Of a DNA stretch of 64,000 bases, positions 1 through 8,910 are shown piece by piece. A program made the translations under genes and the position numbers. This DNA comes from Methylorubrum populi (GTDB lineage Bacteria; Pseudomonadota; Alphaproteobacteria; Rhizobiales; Beijerinckiaceae), in assembly GCA_036946625.1 (NCBI GenBank), contig JAQIIU010000003.1, forward strand, positions 1 to 64,000, given 5' to 3'. Under the pieces are notes generated by a model, which saw nothing but the letters and a program-made list of their open reading frames with translations, did no database searches and was not told where the DNA came from. Position 1 is the stretch's first letter. The number at the start of each line of letters is the position of its first letter.

Positions 1-635
1 CGAGCCCGCATCTCGTTCTGCCACGTCGCCCGCGACGCCTGGCTGATCGCCGCGCCGGCCGAGGAGGCTGCGGTGCGGTCGGCGGTCTGCTGGTCCGAGC
101 GGGGGCCGCCGCCGCTGCGGGAGGCGGCGGTCGGCTTGTCCTTCTTCTGGACGAGCTTTTCGGGCTTCTTCTTCTCGACTTTCTTCTCGGGCGGCTTCGG
201 CTCGGGCTTCTTCACCTCCTGCTTGGGCGGCTTCGGCGGCAGCACGGCCTGCGGCTTGACCTCCGGAGGCGGAGGAGGAGCCTCGACGACCGGCTCCGGA
301 TCGGGAGGCGGCGGCGGGGCCTCCTCCGGCTCGGGCGCGGCCTGCTGCGCGTCGGCGGCCGGCGGCCCCTCCGAGGCGTTGTCGACCTCCGACTTCGCCA
401 CGATGGGCTCGGGCGACATGTCGATCATCACCGCCGCCGGCAGCTCCACGGGCGCGGGCGGCGGCTCCGTCTCTTGCGTCAGGGCGAGGTAGAGGCCCAA
501 ATGCAGACCCAGCGTCAGCAGCCCCGCCGCCGCCCAGCCCAGGATCTGCGCCGCCGAAGACGCTTCGCGGCTTTCCACGTGCGCGCGGTGCCGTTCGGTG
601 GCCCGCACGAAGGCTTCGGGCGGCGGGTGGATCAT
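1..635 (-). CDS. tonB: TonB energy-transducing protein, C-terminus beyond the window
   Basis: TonB links the ExbBD proton channel in the inner membrane to outer-membrane receptors. The visible N-terminal part, about 211 residues, has a short cytoplasmic segment, one membrane anchor near residues 28-52, then a long Pro/Glu/Lys-rich periplasmic spacer (runs of PPPPP, KKPEPKPPEKK) typical of TonB. The beta-rich C-terminal domain that touches the TonB box is not in the window. Its ATG overlaps the exbD stop codon (ATGA), so it is the last visible gene of exbB-exbD-tonB. The family call is firm from spacer composition plus neighbours; receptor specificity cannot be read. Confidence 0.9.
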   Translation of the reverse strand, partial: MIHPPPEAFVRATERHRAHVESREASSAAQILGWAAAGLLTLGLHLGLYLALTQETEPPPAPVELPAAVMIDMSPEPIVAKSEVDNASEGPPAADAQQAAPEPEEAPPPPPDPEPVVEAPPPPPEVKPQAVLPPKPPKQEVKKPEPKPPEKKVEKKKPEKLVQKKDKPTAASRSGGGPRSDQQTADRTAASSAGAAISQASRATWQNEMRA

Positions 636-1069
636 GGCTGGGCTCCGCCCGAAACGTCTTCCAGGCCAACCAGGCCGACCTTGAGGTAGCCAGCACCCCG
701 CAGAAGGTTCATCACCCCCATCAGTTCGCCGTAGGGTACGCCCTTGTCGGCGCGCAGGAAGATCCGCTCGTCCTTGTTGCCCTTGGTGGCCGCGTCGAGG
801 GCGGCGCCCAAGGCCGGCCGAGCCACGATATCCTCGCCCAGGGCGATGCCGAGATCGGCCTTCACGCTGACGAAGACCGGCTTGTCCGGGCGCGGCTGCT
901 GCGGCGCCGAGGAGACCGGTAGTTCGACCGGCACGTCGACGGTCGAAAGAGGCGCGGCCACCATGAAGATGATGAGCAGCACCAGGATCACGTCGATGAA
1001 CGGCGTGATGTTGATGTCGGCGGTTTCGGCTAGGTCGCCGTCGTCGCCGGATCCGAGATTGACGGCCAT
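632..1069 (-). CDS. exbD: ExbD biopolymer transport protein
   Basis: ExbD is the peptidoglycan-side subunit of the proton-driven ExbB-ExbD motor that energises TonB. The 145-residue product has the family hallmark INITPFIDVILVLLIIFM at residues 19-36, where Asp26 matches the protonatable aspartate of the family, followed by a periplasmic domain ending in LKVGLVG. A longer reading from 1090 is possible, but the ATG at 1069 has a clear GGAG site and begins 4 bases after the exbB stop, so it is preferred. It overlaps tonB by 4 bases. Confidence 0.93.
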   Translation of the reverse strand: MAVNLGSGDDGDLAETADINITPFIDVILVLLIIFMVAAPLSTVDVPVELPVSSAPQQPRPDKPVFVSVKADLGIALGEDIVARPALGAALDAATKGNKDERIFLRADKGVPYGELMGVMNLLRGAGYLKVGLVGLEDVSGGAQP

Positions 1070-1073
1070 GGCC

Positions 1074-2081
1074 TCACTCCGCCGCGACACGGATGGACCC
1101 CTTCGGGCCGTAGGTGCCGAACTCGCGCCGGTCGAGGTCGCGTGAGAGGTGGCGCATGATCAAGGCGACGGCGTCGCCGGTCATGGCGCGGTAGCCGGTG
1201 ATGGAGCGCGTGAGCGCGTTGTAGATGACGACGGCGGGGATTGCCGCCACGAGGCCGATGCCGGTGGCGAGTAGCGCCTCGGCGATGCCGGGGGCGACCA
1301 CGGCGAGGTTGGTGGTGTTCGAGTTGGCGATGCCGATGAAACTGCCCATGATGCCCCAGACGGTGCCGAACAGGCCGACGAACGGGCCGATCGAGCCGAT
1401 GGTGGCGAGGATGCCGGTGCCCGAGGCCATACGCTTGCCGACCAGCGCCTCGACCCGGTTCAGCGCGATGGCCGCCCGCTCCTTGACGCCCTCGCTCGGC
1501 AATCCCCGGGAGAGGCCGAGTTCCTCCTCGGCCTCGACCAGCAGGAGGGCGCCGACGCCGCGGCGCACCCGCTGCCCCGCCTCCGCCAGGCTGCCCGCCG
1601 AGCGGATCTCCTTGAGGTTCGTCCGCATCCGGCGCTTGGCCAGCCCTAAGCTGAACATTTTCACCAGCAGGATGGTCCAGGTCACGACGGAAGCGGCGGC
1701 CAGGGTCACCATCACGGCCTTCACGACCGGGTCGGCGTTCAGGAACATGCCCATCGGGGACAGGTCGTGGGCGGCCTTCTCCGGCTTCGCGGCGGGGATC
1801 TGCGCGGGTGTCGCCGCGGAAGCGGCGGTCGCGGCAGGCGACGATGCCTCGGTTGCTCCCGCAGGAGGTGCGGCGACGGATGATGCCTCGGCTCCCGACG
1901 GTGCGGCAGGCGCTTCGATCGTTCCAGGGGGCACGGCGGAACCCGCCTGCTCGGCCTGCACGAGCGGAGGCGACAGCATCACCGTGCCGCAAGCAAGGGC
2001 CAGGACGAATGTCGCTCGCCTGAGGCGACGGCCGCTTCCCGTACCCCGTTGCGGCCCGGCCTTGAAGATCGATCGCATCAT
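1074..2081 (-). CDS. exbB: ExbB (MotA/TolQ/ExbB family proton channel) with signal-like N-terminus
   Basis: ExbB forms the pentameric channel that surrounds ExbD. The 335-residue product is longer than E. coli ExbB. It begins with a signal-peptide-like segment ending LVQA near residue 43, then an Ala/Pro-rich stretch to about residue 100, then the MotA/TolQ/ExbB domain with three membrane segments. The last two flank the conserved region GSIGPFVGLFGTVWGIMGSF. The alphaproteobacterial ExbB form often carries such an extension. It starts with a double ATG preceded by a purine-rich site and is followed at once by exbD. Confidence 0.92.
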   Translation of the reverse strand: MMRSIFKAGPQRGTGSGRRLRRATFVLALACGTVMLSPPLVQAEQAGSAVPPGTIEAPAAPSGAEASSVAAPPAGATEASSPAATAASAATPAQIPAAKPEKAAHDLSPMGMFLNADPVVKAVMVTLAAASVVTWTILLVKMFSLGLAKRRMRTNLKEIRSAGSLAEAGQRVRRGVGALLLVEAEEELGLSRGLPSEGVKERAAIALNRVEALVGKRMASGTGILATIGSIGPFVGLFGTVWGIMGSFIGIANSNTTNLAVVAPGIAEALLATGIGLVAAIPAVVIYNALTRSITGYRAMTGDAVALIMRHLSRDLDRREFGTYGPKGSIRVAAE

Positions 2082-2157
2082 CGCTTTCCCGTCTCCTCGG
2101 AGATCGAAGGCTTCGCGTGCTTTGACGGATAAGAATCGCTAAGTGACAGCGCCCGAC

Positions 2158-2958
2158 TCAAACTTTCTTTCGGCGACCGGATTCAGCGGACGGAAAAAAA
2201 TTCGATTGTCCCTCTCCGCAGGTAGCGGACGGGCGAGGCGGGCGTCTCAAGAATCCTCTCCGTGGCCTCGGAGCGCCTGCCGTGCCGGCGCCGAGCCTGT
2301 TGGGATGATCCCAGCCGGTGACGCCGACGTACCGGTCCGAACGATGGTGCGCCGCGATCACTGCGTTGACCGTGAGCATGCCGAGCGCCGAAAGGGCCAG
2401 GTTCCAGGCCGGCAGGACCGAAGAGGCTATGAGCAGGAGCGCTGCGTCGAAGGCCATCTGCACATAGCCTGCGCGGATGCCGACGCGATCCTGCAGGTAC
2501 AGGGCGAGGATGCCCAAGCCGCCGAGACTGGTGCCGTGGCGGAACAGCACGATCAGACCGATGCCGATCAGCGCCCCGCCCGCGACGGCGGCGTAGATCG
2601 GATCGATCGTGGCGAAGCCGGTCCAGGCCGCGGTCCGTTCGGTCAGCGCGCCCGTGAGCGTCACAGCGAGCAGGGTTCTGGCCACGAACCCGGATCCCCG
2701 CCGCCGCGCAAGAGCGCAGAAGGGAAGATTGAAGACGAAGAACACGATCCAGAATCCGACCGGGGCCAGACGCGCAACGAACATCGACAGCCCGGCGATG
2801 CCGCCGGACAGGAGTTGCGCCTGAGCCTGGATCACGACGCCGAGCGAGACGAGGCCCGCACCGGTGAACATGGCCAGCACGTCCTCGTGCAGCGCATGCC
2901 GGCGCAGGCCCGAGCCGTCCAGCGCCATTGCCGGGACCGTCCGATGCACGCGGTTCAT
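2158..2958 (-). CDS. YitT/DUF161-family membrane protein
   Basis: A 266-residue integral membrane protein with about five or six hydrophobic segments between residues 25 and 200 and the glycine-rich motif [19 protein letters not shown] typical of YitT (DUF161) proteins. The substrate is unknown for this family. The C-terminal 45 residues are an Arg/Pro-rich tail. Its ATG overlaps the stop of the upstream PLP enzyme (ATGA), implying translational coupling. A much longer reading through the preceding gene is an artefact. The pairing with a sulfur-amino-acid-type PLP enzyme suggests, without proving, transport of a related metabolite. Confidence 0.8.
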   Translation of the reverse strand: MNRVHRTVPAMALDGSGLRRHALHEDVLAMFTGAGLVSLGVVIQAQAQLLSGGIAGLSMFVARLAPVGFWIVFFVFNLPFCALARRRGSGFVARTLLAVTLTGALTERTAAWTGFATIDPIYAAVAGGALIGIGLIVLFRHGTSLGGLGILALYLQDRVGIRAGYVQMAFDAALLLIASSVLPAWNLALSALGMLTVNAVIAAHHRSDRYVGVTGWDHPNRLGAGTAGAPRPRRGFLRRPPRPSATCGEGQSNFFPSAESGRRKKV

Positions 2959-4190
2959 CGCCCGACCGTCCGGGATCGCGCCTTCTCGAGCGCGCAGGGC
3001 GGCAGAGAGCCGGTCTTCAGGAAGGCCGTCATCGCCGCCTGCGAAGCGCTCACGTCGATTCCCCGTTCGCGGAGCCACGCCTCGTCGAGATGGGTGCTGC
3101 GGTAGCGCTCGCCCGAATCGCACAGGAGAGTGACGACCGATCCGGTCTCGCCGCGCGCGACCATCCCGGCGATCAGAACCGCGACGGCCCAGAGGTTCGT
3201 CCCGGTCGATCCACCGCAGGAGCGCCCCAGGGTCTCCGACAGGGCGCGGGCCGCCCCGAGGCTGTCGGCATCCGCCACCGCGACCCAATCGTCGATCAGT
3301 CGGGGAAGAAAAGACGGTTCCAGCCGCCCGCGACCGATCCCCTCGACGATGGAGACCGCGCTCGTCGCCGACGCCGACGACGGATCGGCGAGATGCCGAT
3401 GGAACACCGAGGCCTCCGGATCGGCTAGGCACAGGCGGGTGGCGTGGCTGCGATAGCGCAAATACCGCCCGATCGTCGCCGATGTGCCGCCCGTGCCCGC
3501 TCCCACGACGATCCAGGCCGGGACCGGGTAGCGCTCGCGCGCGAGTTGATCGAAGATCGACTGGGCGATGTTGTTGTTGCCCCGCCAGTCCGTGGCGCGC
3601 TCGGCATAGGTGAACTGGTCCATGTAGTGCCCACCGCTCTCGACCGCGATCCGGGCCGCCTCGGCGTAGACTTCGGACGCCCGCGCCACGATGTGGCTGT
3701 GACCCCCGTAGCGGGCGATCTCGGCGATCTTCTCCGCCGCGGTGGAGGCCGGCATCACCGCTACGAAGGGAAGGCCGAGCATCCGTGCGAAATAGGCCTC
3801 GGAGACCGCGGTCGAGCCGCTCGACGCCTCGACGATCGTGGTGTGCGGACCGATCCAGCCGTTGCAGAGCCCGTAGAGGAAGAGCGAGCGGGCGAGGCGA
3901 TGCTTGAGGCTGCCGGTGGGGTGGGCGGATTCGTCCTTCACGTAGAGGTCGATGTCGCGCAGTCCGTGCAGCGGCACGCGGAGCAGGTGCGTGTCCGCGC
4001 TGCGTGCAGCTTCGGCTTCGATCCGGGCCAAGGCGGTCCGCAGCCAGCCGGAATCGACTGCGCGCGGCGCGCGGCTCGGCTCGCGGGACACGAGTTCGAC
4101 CACGCGGCCGTCATGCGGAGACCCGTGGCGCGGCGGATCAGCGTCTCCGGCGAAGGGATTCTCACGAAGGGAACGGGAGGCGACCATCAT
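2955..4190 (-). CDS. PLP-dependent cysteine synthase/desulfhydrase-family protein
   Basis: A fold-type II PLP enzyme of 411 residues. The lysine expected to bind PLP lies in [11 protein letters not shown] near residue 95. The substrate-contact loop reads [15 protein letters not shown], and the glycine-rich phosphate loop is [18 protein letters not shown]. This layout resembles the group of long cysteine-synthase homologues that includes mycobacterial cysteine desulfhydrase, so H2S-releasing cysteine breakdown or a beta-replacement reaction is likely; which one cannot be told. The double ATG at 4190 overlaps the STN gene stop and has a GGGGGCGGA site just upstream. It overlaps the downstream YitT gene. 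Confidence 0.8.
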   Translation of the reverse strand: MMVASRSLRENPFAGDADPPRHGSPHDGRVVELVSREPSRAPRAVDSGWLRTALARIEAEAARSADTHLLRVPLHGLRDIDLYVKDESAHPTGSLKHRLARSLFLYGLCNGWIGPHTTIVEASSGSTAVSEAYFARMLGLPFVAVMPASTAAEKIAEIARYGGHSHIVARASEVYAEAARIAVESGGHYMDQFTYAERATDWRGNNNIAQSIFDQLARERYPVPAWIVVGAGTGGTSATIGRYLRYRSHATRLCLADPEASVFHRHLADPSSASATSAVSIVEGIGRGRLEPSFLPRLIDDWVAVADADSLGAARALSETLGRSCGGSTGTNLWAVAVLIAGMVARGETGSVVTLLCDSGERYRSTHLDEAWLRERGIDVSASQAAMTAFLKTGSLPPCALEKARSRTVGR

Positions 4191-4741
4191 TCCGCCCCCA
4201 ACCGGACAAGGCCGGAAGCGGCGGCACCTGCGACCTCGGAAGCGCCGTCGTCCGCACCGCAATCGCCTGCGGCGCCAGGAGCGGGATGCGCCGACGACCG
4301 ATGATCGGAGATGATTCCGGCCGGCACGAGGCCCCGGTCGCTCGGCATCGTCCCTGCGGCGGGTTCCCCTTTGGCCCAGTGCATGGCCGTCGACGCCCTC
4401 GCATCGACCGCCAGGCCCTGCAGCACGAGTCCACCGTTCCTGTCGGACCCGACGGCGGAAGCCGTGCCCGCAAGCGCCTCCGTCAAAGCGGTCTCGGCGG
4501 TCTCGGCGGTCCCGCAGCCCGAGATCGGACCGGCCATGCGCCCGGCCACGAGATGGGCCTGCGCCACGATCGGGATGCCCGAGGTCAGGGCGATCTGCGT
4601 CAGCTCAGTGGCGAGATCGCCGCGTGGGATGTTGAATCGGTGGGTTTGATCGGCGTGTGCCGTCGCCGCGATCAGGATCAGCGGCACGACAGCCGACCAG
4701 GCTGAGTGAGCCTGGCTCGCTCGCCCTGACAGGCTCTTCAT
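4187..4741 (-). CDS. Stand-alone secreted STN-domain protein
   Basis: A 184-residue exported protein with a signal peptide to about residue 31 (AATAHA) and one STN (secretin/TonB short N-terminal) domain at about residues 34-112, with the typical core [20 protein letters not shown] and [11 protein letters not shown]. No plug or beta-barrel follows; the rest is a low-complexity Ala/Gly-rich tail. STN domains normally sit at the N-terminus of transducing TonB receptors and talk to FecR. Here the domain is free and lies 83 bases after fecR, overlapping the next gene by ATGA. It may be a soluble input or decoy for the anti-sigma factor, or a receptor relic kept by selection. Function is inferred. 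Confidence 0.75.
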   Translation of the reverse strand: MKSLSGRASQAHSAWSAVVPLILIAATAHADQTHRFNIPRGDLATELTQIALTSGIPIVAQAHLVAGRMAGPISGCGTAETAETALTEALAGTASAVGSDRNGGLVLQGLAVDARASTAMHWAKGEPAAGTMPSDRGLVPAGIISDHRSSAHPAPGAAGDCGADDGASEVAGAAASGLVRLGAE

Positions 4742-4824
4742 TTTCGTCAGCTCTCCGTTTCCTGCCTGCCCAGGTTGACGATCGAGCCCGCGAAAGGGTC
4801 AGCGCAGCCGGCGAGAAATGATGG

Positions 4825-5823
4825 TCACGCCGCTCCTCTCCCCGCCGGACCGAGCTTGATCCAGAGCCGGGAGACGCGTGTCAGGGAAAGGTCGAGGGAT
4901 TCGGCGAGCGCGTCGAGGGCCGCTTCCGGATTGCGCAGCGAGAAGACCCCCGTGGCGCGCAGGTCCGCGATTGCAGGATCCACTTGGATGATGCCGGAGA
5001 AGTAGCGCTGCAACTGGGTCGTGATCGCGAGGAGATCGCTGTCCTTGGCTACCAGCAATCCTTCGAGCCAAGCCGTCGCGGCCTCGATATCGACCTTCCG
5101 CCGCCGCCTGTGTCCGCCGGCGAACTCCACCATGTCTCCGGAGGCAACCGGCTCATGCCCGCCCGGCACGTGCCTGACGCGGCCCGAGCCCTCCACACCG
5201 GTCACCGCGAGACGCTCGGCGCGGCCCTCGACGAGGAACGTCCCGCCGAAGGTTTCCAGCGCCATCGAACCGGCCCGGATTTCGAAGGGCGTTGCCCGGG
5301 AGGCGGCCCGGACCAGCACCTCGCCGTCCAGGAGTTGTACGGCACGCAATCCGGTCTCGTAGACGATGTTGATCGCGGTCCGCGATGCGAGAACGAGTTC
5401 GCTTCCATCGGCGAGCGCCACCGTCTCTTGCCCGCCCGTGCGGGTGAAGCGATCCGCCAGGATGTTGCCGAGGGGCACGAACCGGTCGGCGATGCCCGAG
5501 CCGATGGTCCCCACCCCGATCAGGCTGGCCAAACCCGCGATGAAGGTTCGGCGGTTCTGCCGTCCTGCCGCGAGACGCCGGGTCAGGACATCATGCCCCA
5601 TCATCCCGTTTCGCGCCGCAATTCCGCATGGCATCAGGCCCTCTTGGAGCCGAATCCAGGCCGTCTCGTTGGCGTGGTCCGTCTTCAGCCATGTCTCGAA
5701 GGCGCGGACCTGAATTTCGGACATCTCGCCCGAATTCATCTCCACCATCCACTGGATCGCGGCTTCGGCGTGCGCATCCTCGAACTGTTGCGTCGGTGAC
5801 ATGCGAAGATCCGCGCTGCTCAA
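4825..5823 (-). CDS. fecR: FecR-family anti-sigma/sensor protein
   Basis: A membrane-anchored regulator that normally receives the signal from a TonB receptor and controls its ECF sigma partner. Domains in order: an N-terminal DUF4880-type helical region (about residues 15-65, with FETWLKTDHANETAW), one membrane segment about 92-115, the FecR beta domain about 125-230 (VALADGSELVLASRTAI), and a C-terminal DUF4974/STN-like part about 250-325. The boundary given uses a TTG whose bases overlap the sigma stop (TTGA). An ATG at 5802 is an alternative start and would shorten the protein by seven residues. Confidence 0.87.
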   Translation of the reverse strand: MSSADLRMSPTQQFEDAHAEAAIQWMVEMNSGEMSEIQVRAFETWLKTDHANETAWIRLQEGLMPCGIAARNGMMGHDVLTRRLAAGRQNRRTFIAGLASLIGVGTIGSGIADRFVPLGNILADRFTRTGGQETVALADGSELVLASRTAINIVYETGLRAVQLLDGEVLVRAASRATPFEIRAGSMALETFGGTFLVEGRAERLAVTGVEGSGRVRHVPGGHEPVASGDMVEFAGGHRRRRKVDIEAATAWLEGLLVAKDSDLLAITTQLQRYFSGIIQVDPAIADLRATGVFSLRNPEAALDALAESLDLSLTRVSRLWIKLGPAGRGAA

Positions 5824-6338
5824 CCTTGTCGATCGACCGCTGCATAGGCCGCGCGCAGTCCTTGAGCAACATACTTGCGGACCATGCTGACCGAAACGCC
5901 AAGTTCGTCCGCAATATCGGCGTAAGGAGCTCCTCCGATCTGACTTCTCAAAAACGCGGTCCGCGACTTGTGCGACAAGGTCGAGAGCATCGCTTCCACA
6001 GCTTGAAGCGCCTGGATCAGGATCAGCCGTTCCTCGGCCGAGATCTCCAGCGCTTCCGGCAGGGCCATCAACTCCGCTTCATAGGAGCGCCGAAGATCGT
6101 CCCGACGACGCGCATCGTAGATGAGGCGACGCGCGATCGTCGTCATCATAGCGCGCGGCTGACTCACGGCTTCTAGGTTCGGTATCGTAAGCAGGGCGCA
6201 GAAGACATCCGAAGTCAGGTCTTCGGAAGAATGGACAGTCCAACGCTGCTTGCTCAGCCAGCCCGCCAGCCAACTGCTGTGCGTACGAAACAGCCTGTCG
6301 AGCACCGTACGGTTCCGAGAAAGTATCGACTCGGGCAT
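5820..6338 (-). CDS. FecI-like ECF sigma factor
   Basis: A 172-residue ECF sigma factor. Region 2 spans about residues 5-75, with DLTSDVFCALL and PRAMMTTIARRLIYDARRR. Region 4 spans about 105-165, with the helix-turn-helix YADIADELGVSVSMVRKYVAQGL. It lacks other domains and has the usual FecI length. The ATG at 6338 is chosen over an upstream reading because AGGAAG lies about 5 bases before it. It heads the run sigma-fecR-STN-PLP-yitT, followed by exbB-exbD-tonB in the same direction. Its target is not visible; the STN-bearing receptor gene 10 kb away is one candidate. Confidence 0.9.
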   Translation of the reverse strand: MPESILSRNRTVLDRLFRTHSSWLAGWLSKQRWTVHSSEDLTSDVFCALLTIPNLEAVSQPRAMMTTIARRLIYDARRRDDLRRSYEAELMALPEALEISAEERLILIQALQAVEAMLSTLSHKSRTAFLRSQIGGAPYADIADELGVSVSMVRKYVAQGLRAAYAAVDRQG

Positions 6339-6939
6339 CCATCTTCCTTTTTTAGCGTGGATTACATCGATCATAAATTTCTTTGCTGGAAATCCTACCA
6401 TCAAGAACCAATAAATATGGTTTGGCAATCCTCAATTTGAGGAACGCAAATCCCGGGCCAAATTGGTATGCACAGAGAAATTTGAGTGTCATGAGCAGCC
6501 ATTGGCTCGGATCTGCCTCGCATCGGCTTACAGCGGATCGACTGTAGGAGCCTCTGCACAGGCCTAAAAAATTTCTGCGAGCAAGGATAGCTTAGAAAGC
6601 ATTATCTTGTGTTCCAACATGGGATGCCAATCCGTCGGATTGGCATCCCATATTTTTATTAGGCTTTTTCGAAAATATTATCAAGTATACGTCCGTTCTT
6701 AATAATTCGATATATCCAGATTTTTGAACTATGTTCTGACGGTCCTATGGTCCCTTTTTCTCCATGCGCAAGTGTCGGTATGCAACTTCGGCTCTGCCGC
6801 AGCCTCATCGCAGTCGAAGTCGCGCGGCGCCGATCAGTTAAGCTTCGATTGGGTAGAGCTGGACACCTCTAAAAACCTCGCGGTTTGAGGCGTTTCGTGG
6901 TGTGATGGACGGTTCGAGCAGCCCGACTTCAGCGCAGAC
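6339..6939. other. AT-rich intergenic region between the sigma gene and the small ORFs
   Basis: About 600 bases with no convincing protein gene. It is much richer in A+T than its surroundings. It must hold the promoter of the sigma-fecR operon near its left end. Its middle carries a strong hairpin terminator that points to the right (6619-6660), although no protein gene on that strand precedes it. Confidence 0.5.
6619..6660 (+). terminator. Intrinsic terminator hairpin with T-run
   Basis: A perfect 15-base inverted repeat (6619-6633 and 6637-6651), beginning ATGGGATGCC, with a 3-base loop, followed by TTTTTATT. The T-run lies only on the right side, so it works best for plus-strand transcription. 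No plus-strand protein gene lies upstream, so it may end a small RNA made from about 6440-6618. Confidence 0.7.
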
Positions 6940-7292
6940 ATGACCGGGTATCGGCCGCTGACGCAGCCCGAGACGTTCGGCGCATTGCCCGGGCGCCGGG
7001 TGCTGCTGCTGGGTGACGACCGCGAGCGGCGTGAGGCGCGGGCGGCACTGCCGAAGGCGGCGGCGCGGGTCGGGACGCTGCTGGGCGAGTGGGAGGAGAC
7101 CTACGACCGCACCGTGTCGCAGGAGGAGAGGCGGCGGGAACTGGCGCAGGTGGAGATCCCGGGGCTGTCGGAGGCGGCGCAGCAGTTCCTGATCCCTACC
7201 GGGCCGGGTCGCGCGAGGCGGGCCAGGCGCTGATCGCGGGGGCGCTGGCGACGGAGGAGGGCCGGGGCGTGCTGGGGGAATTCAGCGGGTGA
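6940..7292 (+). pseudogene. Probable frameshifted hypothetical gene
   Basis: The first frame from 6940 gives 97 residues of good-looking protein (MTGYRPLTQPETFGALPGRR at the start; Arg/Glu-rich helices) that turn into Arg/Ala noise near 7195. A neighbouring frame carries a sensible continuation (REAGQALIAGALATEEGRG) ending at 7292. The simplest reading is one gene of about 117 residues broken by a one-base indel near 7195-7210. Its end overlaps the next ORF by GTGA. I do not recognise the family. Confidence 0.45.
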
Positions 7293-7537
7293 GCGAGGCT
7301 GCGAAGGAGCGCGAGGGGGTCTCTCGGGGGGGCATCGAGAAGTACGCCTTCCTCGGCATTCCCGGGATGGATCGGGAGCGCGGGCTTGCGCTGGGAGAGA
7401 CGGTGATGGCGATCCGGGGGATCGACCGCGAGCAGGGTCGGATCGCCTACGAGCAGAAGCGGGCGCAGTGGCTCGCGTTGGATCATGCTCAGCGGCGCGG
7501 GTTGGAGCGGGATGATGGGCTGGCCCTGGAGTTGTAG
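7289..7537 (+). CDS. Hypothetical small protein
   Basis: An 82-residue charged protein starting with GTG that overlaps the stop of the preceding broken gene (GTGA). It is rich in Arg, Glu and Gly, with helical stretches such as EQGRIAYEQKRAQWLALDHA, and has no signal peptide or membrane segment. The overlap suggests the two ORFs were once coupled. I do not recognise it; it could be an accessory-element remnant. Confidence 0.4.
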   Translation: MSEAAKEREGVSRGGIEKYAFLGIPGMDRERGLALGETVMAIRGIDREQGRIAYEQKRAQWLALDHAQRRGLERDDGLALEL

Positions 7538-7563
7538 CCGGCGAGGCTCTCAGTTCCCCGGGC

Positions 7564-8910
7564 TCATCGCTCTTTCCACGCTTTGGCGATCTGATCGGTC
7601 AGGGGCTTGGTGAGATAGGACAGCACCGAGCGCTCGCCGATCTGGGTGTAGGACTCCACCGGCATGCCCGGCACCAGCCGCAAGCCCTTCAGGCGCTCCT
7701 GCTGGTCGTCCCGGATGCGGATGCGCGCCGTGTAGTAGCTCTGCCCGGTCTTGGCGTCCTGACTCACGTCGGCCGAGACCCGGGTCACCTCGCCGTCGAT
7801 CTCCGGCGTCGTGCGCGTGTTGAAGGCGGCAAACCGCAACACCGCCTTCTGGCCGATTCGCACGTTGTCGATGTCCTGCGGCTGCACCCTCACCTCGACG
7901 AGGAGCTGGTCGGAGGCCGGCACGATCAGCATCGCCGGTTCGCTCGGGGTCACGAGGCCGCCCACCGTGTGCACGCTCATCTGGTGGACGTAGCCGTCCT
8001 GCGGCGCGCGCAGCTCGACCCGCTTGAGCTGGTCTTCGGCCGCCACGCGCTTCTCGCGCAGCTCCGACCACTTGCCGCGGATCTCGGCCAGATCCTTGCC
8101 GGTCTCGGTGCGCATCTCGCCGTCGATCTGGAGGATCTGCAGTTCGGTCTCGGCGATCTTGCCGCGCGCCGAGGCGGTGGAGGCGACGAGCTGGCCGCGC
8201 TCGCCCTCGAGGCGGGCGGCGTCGCGCTCCAGGGCGGTGACGCGCGAGAGCGGCACGAGGTTCTTGGCGTAGAGGTCGCGCACGCCGGTCAGCTCGTGGC
8301 CGATCAGGTTGATCTCGCGGTCCTTGGCCGCCGCCTGCTTGGTCAGCCCGGCGATCTCCTGGCGGAGCTGATCGACGCGCTCGCGCAGTTGCGCCTTCTG
8401 GCCCTCGCGCCCGGCGACGCGGGCCGCGAACAGGCGCGATTCGCCGTCGATCAGCCGGGCCACGGTCGGGTCGTCGTCGATGCGGGCAACGAGGTCGGGC
8501 GGGAAGGTGATGGTCTTGAACCCGTCGCGCTCGGCCTCGTCGCGGGCGCGGCGGGCGGCGAGTTCATCCATGGCCTTGAGCACGATGTCGAGGTTGGCCC
8601 GGGTCTGGGTCTCGTCGAGGCGGATCAGCACGTCGCCGGCCGCGACCCGCTGGCCCTCGCGGGCGAGAAGCTGGCCGACGACGCCGCCGGTGGGGTGCTG
8701 CACCTTCTTCACGTCGGTCTCGACCACAAGCTGGCCCGGCGCGATCACGGCGGCCGAGATGTCGGTGAAGGTGGCCCAGCCGCCGACGCCGAAGACGAGG
8801 ACCGCCGAGAGGCCGACGGTCAGAGCCAGATGGCGCCGGATCGAGCCGTGGGCGGCGGGCCGCGGCAGCGCCGGGGCGAGGCCGCTCAAGGGAGCAAGCG
8901 TCGAGGACAT
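7564..8910 (-). CDS. HlyD-family type I secretion adaptor
   Basis: Periplasmic adaptor that joins the inner-membrane ABC exporter to a TolC-type outer-membrane channel. The 448 residues contain a short cytoplasmic N-terminus, one membrane anchor about residues 27-50, a first lipoyl half around residues 60-105 (GGVVGQLLAREGQRVAAGDVL), a long alpha-helical coiled-coil hairpin about 105-290, the second lipoyl half (LRAPQDGYVHQM), and a beta-barrel region ending PGMPVESYTQIGERS. It starts one base inside the ABC gene stop (TGATG). No tolC homologue lies in this window. Confidence 0.93.
   Translation of the reverse strand: MSSTLAPLSGLAPALPRPAAHGSIRRHLALTVGLSAVLVFGVGGWATFTDISAAVIAPGQLVVETDVKKVQHPTGGVVGQLLAREGQRVAAGDVLIRLDETQTRANLDIVLKAMDELAARRARDEAERDGFKTITFPPDLVARIDDDPTVARLIDGESRLFAARVAGREGQKAQLRERVDQLRQEIAGLTKQAAAKDREINLIGHELTGVRDLYAKNLVPLSRVTALERDAARLEGERGQLVASTASARGKIAETELQILQIDGEMRTETGKDLAEIRGKWSELREKRVAAEDQLKRVELRAPQDGYVHQMSVHTVGGLVTPSEPAMLIVPASDQLLVEVRVQPQDIDNVRIGQKAVLRFAAFNTRTTPEIDGEVTRVSADVSQDAKTGQSYYTARIRIRDDQQERLKGLRLVPGMPVESYTQIGERSVLSYLTKPLTDQIAKAWKER

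Noticed and set aside
1030..1992. Minus-strand 320-residue open frame across exbB
   Set aside because: It is an alternate frame of exbB with Arg/Gly-rich composition and no domain.
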